The notes under the pieces were generated by a model. It saw only the letters and a program-made list of their open reading frames with translations, had not been told where the DNA came from and ran no database searches. Shown here piece after piece: positions 20,687 to 30,110 of a stretch of DNA of 64,000 nt (position 1 is the stretch's first letter; each line of letters begins with the position of its first letter). The stretch is from NCBI GenBank assembly GCA_963677655.1, contig OY782088.1; one strand, given 5' to 3'. The stretch comes from Saccharicrinis sp963677655. Lineage in GTDB: Bacteria; Bacteroidota; Bacteroidia; Bacteroidales; Marinilabiliaceae. A program made the translations under genes and the position numbers.

Positions 20687-22012
20687 ATGGATGTTTTAAT
20701 AGGTAATAAGGAATACTTTAAAGGTATTGACAAAATTAAATTTGAAGGACCAGATTCAAAAAATCCTTTGGCTTTTAAATGGTATGACGAGAATAGAGTA
20801 GTGGCGGGAAAAACCATGAAAGAGCACTTAAGATTTGCTATTGCTTACTGGCACACATTCTGTGGTGGAGGTGGTGATCCATTTGGAGCTGCAACTCAAA
20901 AATTTGCTTGGGATGTTGCATCGAGTGAAATGGATGCTGCAAAACAAAAAATGGATGCTGCTTTTGAATTTATTACAAAATTAGGTGTTCCTCATTACTG
21001 CTGGCACGATACTGACCTTGTTGGTGGTGGTTCAGTATTAGATATTGAAAAGAAATTAGTTCAGATTGTAGACGTAGCTAAAGAAAAGCAAGCTGCTTCA
21101 GGAGTAAAATTACTTTGGGGTACTGCTAACGTTTTCTCTGATCCAAGATATATGAACGGAGCTGCAACTAACCCTGATTTTAATGTGGTTGCAAATGCTG
21201 GTGTTCAAATCAAAAATGCTATTGATGCAACTATTGCTCTTGGTGGTACAGGTTATGTATTCTGGGGAGGACGTGAAGGTTACATGAGTCTTCATAATAC
21301 AAAAATGATTGACGAGTTAGATCATTTAGCTCAAATGTTAACAATGGCTCGTGATTATGCTCGTAAGCAAGGATTTACAGGAACATTCTTTATTGAGCCT
21401 AAGCCAATGGAACCAAGTAAGCACCAATATGATTTTGATGCACATACTGTAATTGGTTTCTTAAGAAATTATGGTTTAGATAAAGATTTCAAATTAAATA
21501 TTGAAGTAAACCACGCTACTTTAGCTCAACATACAATGGAGCACGAATTAAGAGTAGCTGCAGATAATGGTATGTTAGGTTCTATGGATGCTAACAAAGG
21601 TGATTACCAAAACGGATGGGATACCGATGAATTCCCAACTAATATTACTGAAACTACAGCTGCTATGTTAGAAGTTCTACAAGCAGGTGGTTTTACTGAT
21701 GGAGGTATCAATTTTGATGCAAAAGTTCGTCGTAACTCTACTGATATGGATGATGTATTTATCGCTCATATTGGTGGTATGGATGTGTTTGCTCGTGCCT
21801 TAGTTATTGCTGACAGAATTACTACTGAATCAGATTATTTCAAAATGAGAAATGAGCGTTATTCAACATTTGATTCAGGTAAAGGTGCTGAATTTGCAGC
21901 AGGAAAATTAACACTTGAGGATTTATATAAAATAGGTAAAGAAGTAGGTGAACCTACTCCAAAAAGTGGTAAACAAGAACTATTCGAACAAATACTTAAC
22001 TGGTATATGTAG
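20687..22012 (+). CDS. xylA: xylose isomerase
   Basis: The 441-aa TIM-barrel enzyme converts D-xylose to D-xylulose. Signature segments are HYCWHDTDL with the catalytic His, VFWGGREGY, IEPKPMEPSKHQYD (metal-binding Glu), and MDANKGDYQNGWDTDEFP with the second metal site. Length and motifs match class II xylose isomerases of Bacteroidetes. It is cotranscribed with xylB, and a strong terminator follows. Confidence 0.97.
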   Translation: MDVLIGNKEYFKGIDKIKFEGPDSKNPLAFKWYDENRVVAGKTMKEHLRFAIAYWHTFCGGGGDPFGAATQKFAWDVASSEMDAAKQKMDAAFEFITKLGVPHYCWHDTDLVGGGSVLDIEKKLVQIVDVAKEKQAASGVKLLWGTANVFSDPRYMNGAATNPDFNVVANAGVQIKNAIDATIALGGTGYVFWGGREGYMSLHNTKMIDELDHLAQMLTMARDYARKQGFTGTFFIEPKPMEPSKHQYDFDAHTVIGFLRNYGLDKDFKLNIEVNHATLAQHTMEHELRVAADNGMLGSMDANKGDYQNGWDTDEFPTNITETTAAMLEVLQAGGFTDGGINFDAKVRRNSTDMDDVFIAHIGGMDVFARALVIADRITTESDYFKMRNERYSTFDSGKGAEFAAGKLTLEDLYKIGKEVGEPTPKSGKQELFEQILNWYM

Positions 22013-22033
22013 AATTATTTTTAAGACAAATAA

Positions 22034-22072
22034 TTCCCTGACGTTTTCCCTAGCGTCAGGGATATTTTCTTT
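22034..22072 (+). terminator. terminator after xylA
   Basis: CCCTGACG pairs with CGTCAGGG around a 10-nt loop and is followed by ATATTTTCTTTT. It separates xylBA from the transporter, which could still be reached by read-through. Confidence 0.82.
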
Positions 22073-22147
22073 TAACCTATTCAATAAAACATACTAAACT
22101 CAACCTATTATTTACCTTGTTAAACTACTATTTCTAAATATTCACCT

Positions 22148-23530
22148 ATGAATGAAAAAAATAATATAGGCTATATAATCCTGTTAACGCTTGTCGCCAC
22201 CTTAGGAGGTTTGTTATTTGGGTATGATACAGCTGTTATATCTGGAGCAGAAAAATCAATTCAGGCATTTTTAATAAATGGATTAGATTTAAGTTCTTTT
22301 GCCCATGGTGCAACTGTTTCAAGTGCACTAATTGGATGTATTATTGGAGGAGCAATATCAGGACTATTGGCCGCTAAATATGGTCGTAGAATTTCATTAA
22401 TAATTGCAGCTGTTTTATTTTTTATTTCAGCTTTAGGATCTGGTCAACCAGAATTTTTGTTTTTTGCGAAAGGTAAGGTTTCAATGAGCCTTTTATATAT
22501 GTTTAATTTCTATCGTGTTATTGGAGGAATTGGTGTAGGATTAGCATCGGCTGTAAGTCCAATGTACATTAGTGAAATAGCTCCGGCACATATTCGTGGT
22601 AGGTTGATTTCGTTTAACCAATTTGCTATAATTTTTGGAATGTTGGTTGTTTATTTTGTAAACTGGTCAATTGCAAAAGGTCAGACTATTGAATGGATTA
22701 ACTCTATAGGATGGCGTTATATGTTTATGTCGGAGGCAATTCCTGCAGGGATTTTCGGAATATTACTAATGTTTGTTCCAGAAACTCCTCGTTATTTAGC
22801 CATGCAGGGACATGATGCCAAGGCATTAACAATACTTGAGAAAATCAATGGATCTAAAGTTGCTAAAGGCATCTTAGAAGATATTAAGTCTACAGTACAA
22901 ACAACTTCTGGTCATCTTTTTTCTTATGGAAAAATTGTAATAATAATAGGAATACTGTTATCTGTATTTCAGCAGTTTGTTGGTATTAATGTTGCATTGT
23001 ATTATGCCCCACGTATTTTTGAAAGTATGGGAGCAGCTAAAGATGCTTCTATGCTTCAGACGATTGTAATGGGATTAGTAAATGTTGTGTTTACAGTGGT
23101 AGCCATATTAACTGTAGATAAATGGGGGCGTAAACCATTATTAATTACCGGATCTATTGGAATGTCAATTGGTATGATTGCCATTGGTATGTTATCTTTC
23201 TTTGAAGTAATTGGTATTAGTACACTTGTTTTTATTATTGTATATACTGCCTCGTTTATGATGAGTTGGGGACCAATTTGTTGGGTTTTAATTGGAGAAA
23301 TTTTTCCAAATAAAATTCGAGGAAAAGCTATTGCAATTGCTGTAGCTGCTCAGTGGGCAGCAAATTATTTTATTTCTTCAACGTATCCTGCTATGATGGA
23401 ATTTAGTGGCGGTGCTACTTATATGTTCTATGGAATCATGAGTATTTTATCTGCCGTTTTTGTGTGGAAAATGGTTCCGGAAACAAAAGGAAAATCCTTA
23501 GAAGAAATGGAAACTGTTTGGAAAAAATAA
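22148..23530 (+). CDS. xylE: sugar/H+ symporter, XylE-like (MFS sugar porter)
   Basis: The 460-aa protein has 12 predicted membrane segments and the sugar-porter signatures: GGLLFGYDTAVISGA in TM1, the GRR motif after TM2, PETPRYL in the middle, and PETKGKSLEEM at the end. QQFVGINVALYYAP in TM7 is typical of XylE/GLUT-type transporters and supports D-xylose uptake together with the upstream xylBA genes. Glucose or arabinose cannot be excluded. No clear TAnnTTTG box lies between the xylA terminator and the ATG. Confidence 0.88.
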   Translation: MNEKNNIGYIILLTLVATLGGLLFGYDTAVISGAEKSIQAFLINGLDLSSFAHGATVSSALIGCIIGGAISGLLAAKYGRRISLIIAAVLFFISALGSGQPEFLFFAKGKVSMSLLYMFNFYRVIGGIGVGLASAVSPMYISEIAPAHIRGRLISFNQFAIIFGMLVVYFVNWSIAKGQTIEWINSIGWRYMFMSEAIPAGIFGILLMFVPETPRYLAMQGHDAKALTILEKINGSKVAKGILEDIKSTVQTTSGHLFSYGKIVIIIGILLSVFQQFVGINVALYYAPRIFESMGAAKDASMLQTIVMGLVNVVFTVVAILTVDKWGRKPLLITGSIGMSIGMIAIGMLSFFEVIGISTLVFIIVYTASFMMSWGPICWVLIGEIFPNKIRGKAIAIAVAAQWAANYFISSTYPAMMEFSGGATYMFYGIMSILSAVFVWKMVPETKGKSLEEMETVWKK

Positions 23531-23561
23531 ATTATTATATAAAGAAGTTGCTTTTTACCCC

Positions 23562-23607
23562 TGAAGGTAAGTTGATTGTATTATTCAGTTAGCTTACCTT
23601 TTTTTAT
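23562..23607 (+). terminator. terminator after the sugar symporter gene
   Basis: AAGGTAAG pairs with CTTACCTT around a long 20-nt loop and is followed by a T tract. Confidence 0.7.
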
Positions 23608-23629
23608 TTTAAAGACCAGCTTTTTTTTA

Positions 23630-23649
23630 TACATTTGGCACACCTGTGC
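23630..23649 (+). promoter_or_regulatory. -7 box and palindrome before the ROK kinase gene
   Basis: TACATTTG (23630-23637) matches the -7 consensus. It is followed directly by GCACACCTGTGC (23638-23649), a palindrome with a CC centre that would overlap the transcription start. It could be an operator; this is inference. Confidence 0.55.
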
Positions 23650-23690
23650 TTAATAATTAATTAAGATGTAAAACCAGAAAAATAAGTAAA

Positions 23691-24659
23691 ATGAAAAAAG
23701 TATCTGTTGGAGTTGATATAGGTGGTACTAACACAGCTATCGGAATTGTTGATGAAGCTGGAAAAGTAATTGCAAAAGACTCTATTCCAACACCAGGTCA
23801 TGGTGATATAGAAAAGTATATGGATGATTTAGCTTCGGCTATTCGTAAGTTATTAAACTCAACCGATGAAATCCTTACTGTACTTGGAATCGGAGTTGGA
23901 GCTCCAAATGGAAATTATTATCAAGGAACTATTGAGTATGCTCCAAATTTATCATTTAAGGGAGTTGTTCCTGTTGTAGAATTATTAAAGAAGAGATTCC
24001 CAGAGTTAGATTACTTAGCATTAACGAATGATGCAAATGCTGCTGCCATCGGAGAAATGATATATGGTGGAGCAAAAGGTATGAAGAATTTTGTGATGTA
24101 TACTCTTGGTACAGGTGTAGGTAGTGGTCTGGTAGTAAATGGGGACCTAGTTTATGGACATGATGGTTTTGCAGGAGAGTGTGGGCATACTACATTAATT
24201 CCGGATGGAAGAATTTGTGGATGTGGTTCTAAAGGACATCTTGAAGCTTATTGTTCTGCTCCGGGAATGAAAAGAACTGCATTTGAATTATTGGCTAAAT
24301 ATAATGCAGCTGATAGTTTATTAGCAACAAAGTCTTTTAATGAATTAGATTCGAAGGCAATTTTTGATGCTGCAGAACAAGGTGATAAAGTGGCATTAGA
24401 GGTTTTTGAGTTAACAGGAAAATATTTAGGACAAGGATTAGCGGATACAGTTCATCATTTAAGTCCTGAAGCTATCTTTTTATTTGGAGGTCCTACAGCA
24501 GCAGGAGATTATATCTTTAAGCCAACAAAAGAAAGTATGGAAGAGCATTTACTTCCGATTTTTAAGGATAAAATAGCTATCCTTCCTTCTGAATTAGACA
24601 GTGGAGATGCTGCTATTGTTGGAGCAAGTGCACTTGTTTACAAAGAAATGGATAAGTAA
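23691..24659 (+). CDS. ROK-family sugar kinase (glucokinase-like)
   Basis: The 322-aa protein has the ROK ATP-binding start VGVDIGGTNTAIGIVD, the catalytic NDANAAAIGE segment, and the GTGVGSGLV loop. The zinc motif normally reads CXCGXXGCXE; here it is CGCGSKGHLE, so His takes the place of the third Cys, with a further His in the ECGH segment just before. It probably phosphorylates glucose or another aldohexose. Its place after the xylose genes makes it part of a sugar-use cluster. It has its own promoter and terminator. Confidence 0.88.
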   Translation: MKKVSVGVDIGGTNTAIGIVDEAGKVIAKDSIPTPGHGDIEKYMDDLASAIRKLLNSTDEILTVLGIGVGAPNGNYYQGTIEYAPNLSFKGVVPVVELLKKRFPELDYLALTNDANAAAIGEMIYGGAKGMKNFVMYTLGTGVGSGLVVNGDLVYGHDGFAGECGHTTLIPDGRICGCGSKGHLEAYCSAPGMKRTAFELLAKYNAADSLLATKSFNELDSKAIFDAAEQGDKVALEVFELTGKYLGQGLADTVHHLSPEAIFLFGGPTAAGDYIFKPTKESMEEHLLPIFKDKIAILPSELDSGDAAIVGASALVYKEMDK

Positions 24660-24682
24660 TCTTATTTATTTTATATAATTTA

Positions 24683-24712
24683 AAAAGGAACTCTTTTGGG
24701 GTTCCTTTTTTA
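24683..24712. terminator. terminator between the ROK kinase and uvrB
   Basis: AAAGGAAC pairs with GGTTCCTTT and is flanked by A and T runs on both sides, so it can serve both converging genes. Confidence 0.82.
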
Positions 24713-26716
24713 TTTGCTACTATTTTTAAGTAATTCCTGCAGTTTAAACATCTCATCACGATATTGGGCGGCTGTTATAAAATCTAATTCCTTAGAAGCC
24801 TTTTGCATCGATTTTTTTGCTTTTTCAATAGCCTTTTCTAGTGCTGGTTTATTCATGTATTCAACAACTGGATCTGCAGCAATTTCAATGTGATCAGGTT
24901 CAATATATGCGTTTTCTTCAATCGCTTTATTTAATATGCTGGTTTGCTTTTTATTTATTTGTTGTGGAGTTATACCATGATCAGCATTATATTTTAGTTG
25001 TTTTTCTCTTCTGTGATTTGTTGCATCAATTGTCTTTTGCATTGATTTAGTAATTGTATCTGCGTACATAATTACAAAACCATTTATATTTCTTGCAGCT
25101 CTACCTGCAGTTTGTGTTAGAGATCGTTCTGAACGTAAAAAACCTTCTTTATCAGCATCTAAAATAGCAACAAGTGAGACCTCGGGTAAATCTAGACCTT
25201 CACGTAGAAGATTCACTCCTATTAATACATCAAAGATCCCTTTTCTGAGATTTTCCATTATCTCTACCCTTGTAAGGGTATCTACATCTGAGTGAATGTA
25301 TTCACAACTTATATCCAATTTTTTAAGGTATGCAGATAATTCTTCTGCCATTCTTTTAGTTAAGGTTGTAACTAAAACTCTTTCTCGTTTTTCAATTCTG
25401 ATTCTTATCTCCTCAAGTAAATTATCAATTTGGTTAAGGCTTGGTCTCACTTCTATCATAGGATCAATCAAACCGGTTGGTCTGATTACTTGTTCCACAA
25501 TTACACCTTCACTTTTTTCAATTTCATAATCAGCAGGTGTCGCACTAACATAAATTGCTGAATTAACTATGTCTTCAAATTCTTCAAAACGTAATGGTCT
25601 GTTATCCATTGCTGCAGGTAACCGAAATCCATGTTCCACCAAAGTCTCTTTTCTGGATTTATCCCCGCCATACATTGCTCTGATTTGAGGAATTGTAACA
25701 TGGCTTTCATCAATTACCATCAAAAAATCATCCGGGAAATAATCTAATAAACAGAATGGTCTGGTCCCTTTTTCTCTGCCGTCAAAGAATCTTGAATAAT
25801 TTTCTATGCCTGGACAATAGCCAAGTTCTCTTATCATTTCCAGGTCATATGTGACTCTTTCTTCAAGTCTTTTGGCTTCAAGGTGTTTTCCAATGTCTTT
25901 TAAGAACGTGATTTGTTCCATCAATTCATCTTGGATCATTCTAATTGCTAATTGAGTTCTCTCTTTTGTTGTAACAAACAAATTAGCAGGATAAATCAAT
26001 ATGTTATCTCTTTTCGAAAGAGTAGTACCATTAATCGGATCAAAAACTGTAATTTCTTCTATTTCGTCACCCCAGAAACCAATTCGATATGCATCATCTG
26101 CATAAGCGGGAAAGATTTCAACATTATCACCTTTGACTCTAAAGTTTCCTCTGTTAAACTCAACTTCATTTCGAGAATACAAACTATCTACTAATTGCCT
26201 GAGAAGTTGATTGCGTCCTATTTCTTGCCCTACTTCGAGGTGTGTAACATTTGCATGAAAATCTTCAGGATTTCCAATTCCATATAAGCACGATACAGAA
26301 GAAACAACAATGACATCTCTTCGTCCGGATAAGAGAGAAGAACTTGCACTCAAACGCAGTTTTTCAATTTCATCATTTATAGAAAGATCTTTCTCTATAT
26401 AGGTATCGGTAACAGGTAAATATGCTTCTGGTTGGTAATAATCATAGTATGAAACGAAATACTCCACAGCATTTTCGGGGAAAAAGTTTTTAAACTCACC
26501 ATATAATTGTGCAGCAAGAGTTTTGTTGTGACTGAGAATTAATGTTGGTCTTTGAATCTTTTCAATAACATTGGCAACAGTAAATGTTTTACCAGAACCA
26601 GTAACCCCCAACAGAGTTTGATATGGGGTTCCCTCTTCTAATCCATTCGCTAATTGTTTGATTGCCTCAGGTTGATCTCCCGTTGGTTTATATTCTGAAA
26701 TAATTTTAAAATCCAT
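24710..26716 (-). CDS. uvrB: excinuclease ABC subunit B
   Basis: The 668-aa protein is a full-length UvrB, the damage-verifying helicase of nucleotide excision repair. The Walker A is GVTGSGKTFT (about 39-48). The beta-hairpin region includes YYDYYQPEAY, the DEAD-like motif is VIDESHVT, motifs V and VI are GVNLLREGLDLPE and QTAGRAARN, and the C-terminal UVR domain (about 630-665) binds UvrC. It is alone on its transcript; the upstream gene on this strand ends in its own terminator. Confidence 0.98.
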   Translation of the reverse strand: MDFKIISEYKPTGDQPEAIKQLANGLEEGTPYQTLLGVTGSGKTFTVANVIEKIQRPTLILSHNKTLAAQLYGEFKNFFPENAVEYFVSYYDYYQPEAYLPVTDTYIEKDLSINDEIEKLRLSASSSLLSGRRDVIVVSSVSCLYGIGNPEDFHANVTHLEVGQEIGRNQLLRQLVDSLYSRNEVEFNRGNFRVKGDNVEIFPAYADDAYRIGFWGDEIEEITVFDPINGTTLSKRDNILIYPANLFVTTKERTQLAIRMIQDELMEQITFLKDIGKHLEAKRLEERVTYDLEMIRELGYCPGIENYSRFFDGREKGTRPFCLLDYFPDDFLMVIDESHVTIPQIRAMYGGDKSRKETLVEHGFRLPAAMDNRPLRFEEFEDIVNSAIYVSATPADYEIEKSEGVIVEQVIRPTGLIDPMIEVRPSLNQIDNLLEEIRIRIEKRERVLVTTLTKRMAEELSAYLKKLDISCEYIHSDVDTLTRVEIMENLRKGIFDVLIGVNLLREGLDLPEVSLVAILDADKEGFLRSERSLTQTAGRAARNINGFVIMYADTITKSMQKTIDATNHRREKQLKYNADHGITPQQINKKQTSILNKAIEENAYIEPDHIEIAADPVVEYMNKPALEKAIEKAKKSMQKASKELDFITAAQYRDEMFKLQELLKNSSK

Positions 26717-26775
26717 AACAAACTATGTTTTAATGTTACAGTTAGGAAGGAATGAGTTTGGATTCTATAAAATTA

Positions 26776-26806
26776 AAAAAGGCTCTTTAATATTAAAAGA
26801 GCCTCT
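26776..26806 (-). terminator. terminator of the outer-membrane protein gene
   Basis: On the minus strand AGGCTCTTT and AAAGAGCCT form a 9-bp stem followed by T6, 13 nt beyond the stop codon at 26819. Confidence 0.85.
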
Positions 26807-26818
26807 ATAAATAACTTG

Positions 26819-27658
26819 CTAATATCTTCTGCGCTTAGGTCTGCTAGGACGCTTAATTTTTTTCTTAGAAACTTTATATAAACTACGTGTTCTTAAGTAA
26901 GCTTTTCTGTTGTATTTTGGCGAGTTTTTCCATCGGGAATCACGAAACAAGTAACTTACACCAATGGTACCTACATAAAAGAAATCATTTCCATCTGTTT
27001 GTACTGTATTTTCAGGAGTTTTAGGAGCGGTAATATCACCTCTATACCACACATCATGTGCATCTAGTCTGTCATTGAAAGAATAAGAAGGAATAAACTC
27101 AACATTAATGCTTATTTGTGAATTTATAAATATACTTGCACCTCCGCCAATTGAAACTGTTGGTGCCAATTCACTTACTTCTCTCCATATAGTACCATCT
27201 TCTCCTTTTCCTGCATCACCCCAATACTCAGTCGCAGAGAAAGGCATGATGCCTATTTGTCCAATGACATAAGGATTAATTCTCCTTTGCTTAAAAAGAC
27301 CATAGGCTAAATCAAGAGGTCTAAATGTTGCTCCAATGTTAAAATGAATATAAGAATTATCAAAAGTTGCATATGTACCGCCATCTACTTCGTTAAGTTG
27401 AGTTCCTTGCATGGAACCATAATTTAAATCCACTCTTGCATTTAAATATGTACTTAACTCTTTTTCAGCAGCAATCCCTAAGGTATATTTTGTTCTTTTT
27501 TCAGAAACTAAATCCCCATAGAACATATTAAAACCAACCTTAGGTTGTATTTTAAAACCTTCTAAAAGCTTGCTTCTTTTATTATATTGAGCAAATAAGG
27601 ATGTAGTAAGGTATAATAATATACTAGCAAAAAGTGCCTTTCTAAGGTATTGTCGCAT
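26819..27658 (-). CDS. outer-membrane beta-barrel protein (DUF6089/porin-like)
   Basis: The 279-aa protein has a signal peptide (about 1-23, ending SLFAQ). After it come alternating amphipathic strands typical of an eight- to ten-strand outer-membrane barrel (KVGFNMFYGDL, INPYVIGQIGIMPF, SIGGGASIFIN, FYVGTIGVSYLF). The last 35 residues are rich in Arg and Lys and end RRRY. That is not the usual aromatic barrel end and may lie in the periplasm. It is conserved as a type in Bacteroidetes; no specific function is known to me. Confidence 0.75.
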   Translation of the reverse strand: MRQYLRKALFASILLYLTTSLFAQYNKRSKLLEGFKIQPKVGFNMFYGDLVSEKRTKYTLGIAAEKELSTYLNARVDLNYGSMQGTQLNEVDGGTYATFDNSYIHFNIGATFRPLDLAYGLFKQRRINPYVIGQIGIMPFSATEYWGDAGKGEDGTIWREVSELAPTVSIGGGASIFINSQISINVEFIPSYSFNDRLDAHDVWYRGDITAPKTPENTVQTDGNDFFYVGTIGVSYLFRDSRWKNSPKYNRKAYLRTRSLYKVSKKKIKRPSRPKRRRY

Positions 27659-27969
27659 TTAAATTAATTTATAGAACAAGTTTATTACGTATTTAAATAA
27701 TAAAATGTTTAATAAAACATAAATAAATTATCAATGAAAACCAAATATCATTTTTGAATATCCCCAATAATTATTTATAAAATTAAATTGTTTAGATATA
27801 TAATGTTTTTGCTATATCATTGAAATCATTCAATTAAGATACTATTTAAAAACGTATATGTATGCAAAAATATAATTTAATACTATACTGCAACTTATAA
27901 ACATTATATTTTTTGATATTATTTCATAAAACTATAATTTTTACAGGGTAACGTAGCGTTTTTTTACAT
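27659..27969. other. AT-rich intergenic region
   Basis: Over 80% A+T by eye, with no open frame and no clear TAnnTTTG promoter. AACG-TAG-CGTT followed by T7 at about 27952-27967 is a weak hairpin. I see nothing else. Confidence 0.4.
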
Positions 27970-29871
27970 TTAACTTTTTCTTTCTTTTAGTCTTGTTATA
28001 TTGATAATGTTTTTTTTGTTAATAAAATTTTTCCCTTCAAGTGAATAACAATTTGAAATTTCATCCTCAAATAACAAAACAACTTTGTCTCTTACCATTT
28101 TCATGGTGCTATTAATTAATTTATTTTGTTCGCTGAAAGGTTCAAATGCTATTGCAAATGTAGAAGGTAACCATCGTTGAGGAAATAATCCCTCATGTTT
28201 TCCTCCAGATTTAAATTCTTGAATTTCTTTATTGATTTTTATGAGTACTTTATGTATTTCTTCTTCGTTATTAGTTTTAATTAGTTGTTTTACTTTTTCT
28301 ATATTAGGAACAATAATAGCAATTGTATATGGATTTTGATTGTTATATAGCATAACTTGCTCAATTAAAGGGCAATGGTCAATGATGGCTTCTTCAATTC
28401 CTTCAGGGCTATACTTTTCTCCATCTGATGCTATTAATAGACTTTTGAATCTACCTTTTACATGTAAATAGTTTTCGTCATCAAGGTATCCCAAATCGCC
28501 TGTATATAACCATTCATCAATTATAGTTTCTTTTGTTGCTTCCTGATTTTTCCAATATCCTTTCATTACATTTTCGCCTTGAACAACAATTTCCCCCGAT
28601 TTAAAAGCAGGTAATGAATTTCCTTTTGAATCACATATTTTGATATTAAGATTATTTACTACTTTGCCGGAAGTTCCAAGTTTATGATGTTGAGGTGTAT
28701 TGGCAGAAATAATAGGAGAGGCTTCGCTGAGCCCGTATCCTTGATACATAGGAATTCCTATTGCGTAAAAAAAATGTTGCAATTCAATATCCAGTAAAGC
28801 CCCACCTCCTATGAAGTATTTTAAATTACCACCGAAATTGTCTTTAATCTTATTGAAAATTAGGTGCTTTGATAAGGAAATTAAAGGATATGCAATTTTT
28901 TTAATGCCTTTTCCTTTGTCGGTTCCATCCCCATTATACCAAACCGATAATTTTAAGGCATACTTAAAAAGAGAGGAAATAATTTTCCCTTTTTGTTCAA
29001 TTCCTTTTATAATACTCTTCTTAAAATTCTTAGCTAGGGCAGGAACACTCATTAAAACATGTGGCTTTATTTCCTGTATATTTGTTCCTATATTTTTAAG
29101 TGTTTCTAATGTTGTTTTCCCTGTTTGAACTGATGCTATGCTACCCCCTTTAAACATAAAGGCATAAAGAGATACAGTATGTGCAAAAGCATGATCCCAG
29201 GGGAGGATTACCAGTGTTTTGTAATAAGATGGTATATCAATAAAACTAAATGCTTGTTCTACATTTGCTGTATAATTTCTATGTGACAGCATAATCCCTT
29301 TAGGTTGTGATGTTGTTCCTGAAGTGTATGTAATTGTGGCAATGTCATCAGGTGAAACATTTTTTATTAATTCCTGATAAGCATTAGGATTTTCTTTTAA
29401 TATTTCTTCTCCTTTTTCTAAAATTTTATCAATACAGATTTCATCTTCTTCAAGATTTATTTCATTTGAGAAAACTATAACCATATTAATAGCAGCTAAT
29501 TCATTTTTTAATGCTCTAATTTTAGATAACTGATTTTCAGAAACAATGATAACTTTAGATTCAGAGTGTTTTAATCTAAATGAAAGATCGTTGTCTGCTT
29601 CCAGTTTTACAGAAAGAGGAACAGTTATGGCTCTATTGCTTAAAACAGCTAATTCGCTGATCAACCAAAGGTTTCTACCTTCAGATAATAATGCAACTTT
29701 TTCTTCAGCAGTAATTCCTATGGAGGAAAAACCAACTGCCAGTTTTTCTACCATTTTTAATACATCATTGTAGCTTAAAGAAGAATATCCATCTTTTACT
29801 TTTTCCCAAAGCAATGGATTGTTGGCGTATTGGTTAACCTGATTAGTGAAGAAACTAATTATAGAATGCAT
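27970..29871 (-). CDS. AMP-dependent long-chain acyl-CoA synthetase
   Basis: The 633-aa protein belongs to the ANL adenylate-forming family. It has the P-loop motif TYTSGTTSQPKGIMLSH (about residues 175-191), motif II GYGLSEASPIIS, motif YTGDLGYLDDENYLHVKGR, and a C-terminal lid. The length and architecture are those of FadD/Faa-type long-chain fatty acid ligases with the extra mid-section found in Bacteroidetes. A -7 box TATATTTG lies upstream (29894-29901). It likely activates fatty acids for lipid synthesis or breakdown. Confidence 0.9.
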   Translation of the reverse strand: MHSIISFFTNQVNQYANNPLLWEKVKDGYSSLSYNDVLKMVEKLAVGFSSIGITAEEKVALLSEGRNLWLISELAVLSNRAITVPLSVKLEADNDLSFRLKHSESKVIIVSENQLSKIRALKNELAAINMVIVFSNEINLEEDEICIDKILEKGEEILKENPNAYQELIKNVSPDDIATITYTSGTTSQPKGIMLSHRNYTANVEQAFSFIDIPSYYKTLVILPWDHAFAHTVSLYAFMFKGGSIASVQTGKTTLETLKNIGTNIQEIKPHVLMSVPALAKNFKKSIIKGIEQKGKIISSLFKYALKLSVWYNGDGTDKGKGIKKIAYPLISLSKHLIFNKIKDNFGGNLKYFIGGGALLDIELQHFFYAIGIPMYQGYGLSEASPIISANTPQHHKLGTSGKVVNNLNIKICDSKGNSLPAFKSGEIVVQGENVMKGYWKNQEATKETIIDEWLYTGDLGYLDDENYLHVKGRFKSLLIASDGEKYSPEGIEEAIIDHCPLIEQVMLYNNQNPYTIAIIVPNIEKVKQLIKTNNEEEIHKVLIKINKEIQEFKSGGKHEGLFPQRWLPSTFAIAFEPFSEQNKLINSTMKMVRDKVVLLFEDEISNCYSLEGKNFINKKNIINITRLKERKS

Positions 29872-29893
29872 GCTTTTAAATTAACTATTTATG

Positions 29894-29901
29894 CAAATAT
29901 A
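29894..29901 (-). promoter_or_regulatory. -7 promoter box of the acyl-CoA synthetase gene
   Basis: TATATTTG on the minus strand, 23 bp before the ATG, matches TAnnTTTG. No clear -33 box is visible. Confidence 0.6.
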
Positions 29902-30110
29902 CTGTATTCTTTTTTCTTTAAGCGAGTGTTCGAATTTGAACAGGTGATGAACTATATTGAACGAGTTTCTTTGTGGAATTTATTTTAGTGTGTTTCTTAA
30001 GTGGTTGGTAGGTAGTGAGTAATGTTTAGTGGCATAACTGTTGAAAATGAAGGGTAATTTAATTTTTGAATATAGTTTATATAAATATTAATTGATTTAA
30101 GTTTTATGAT

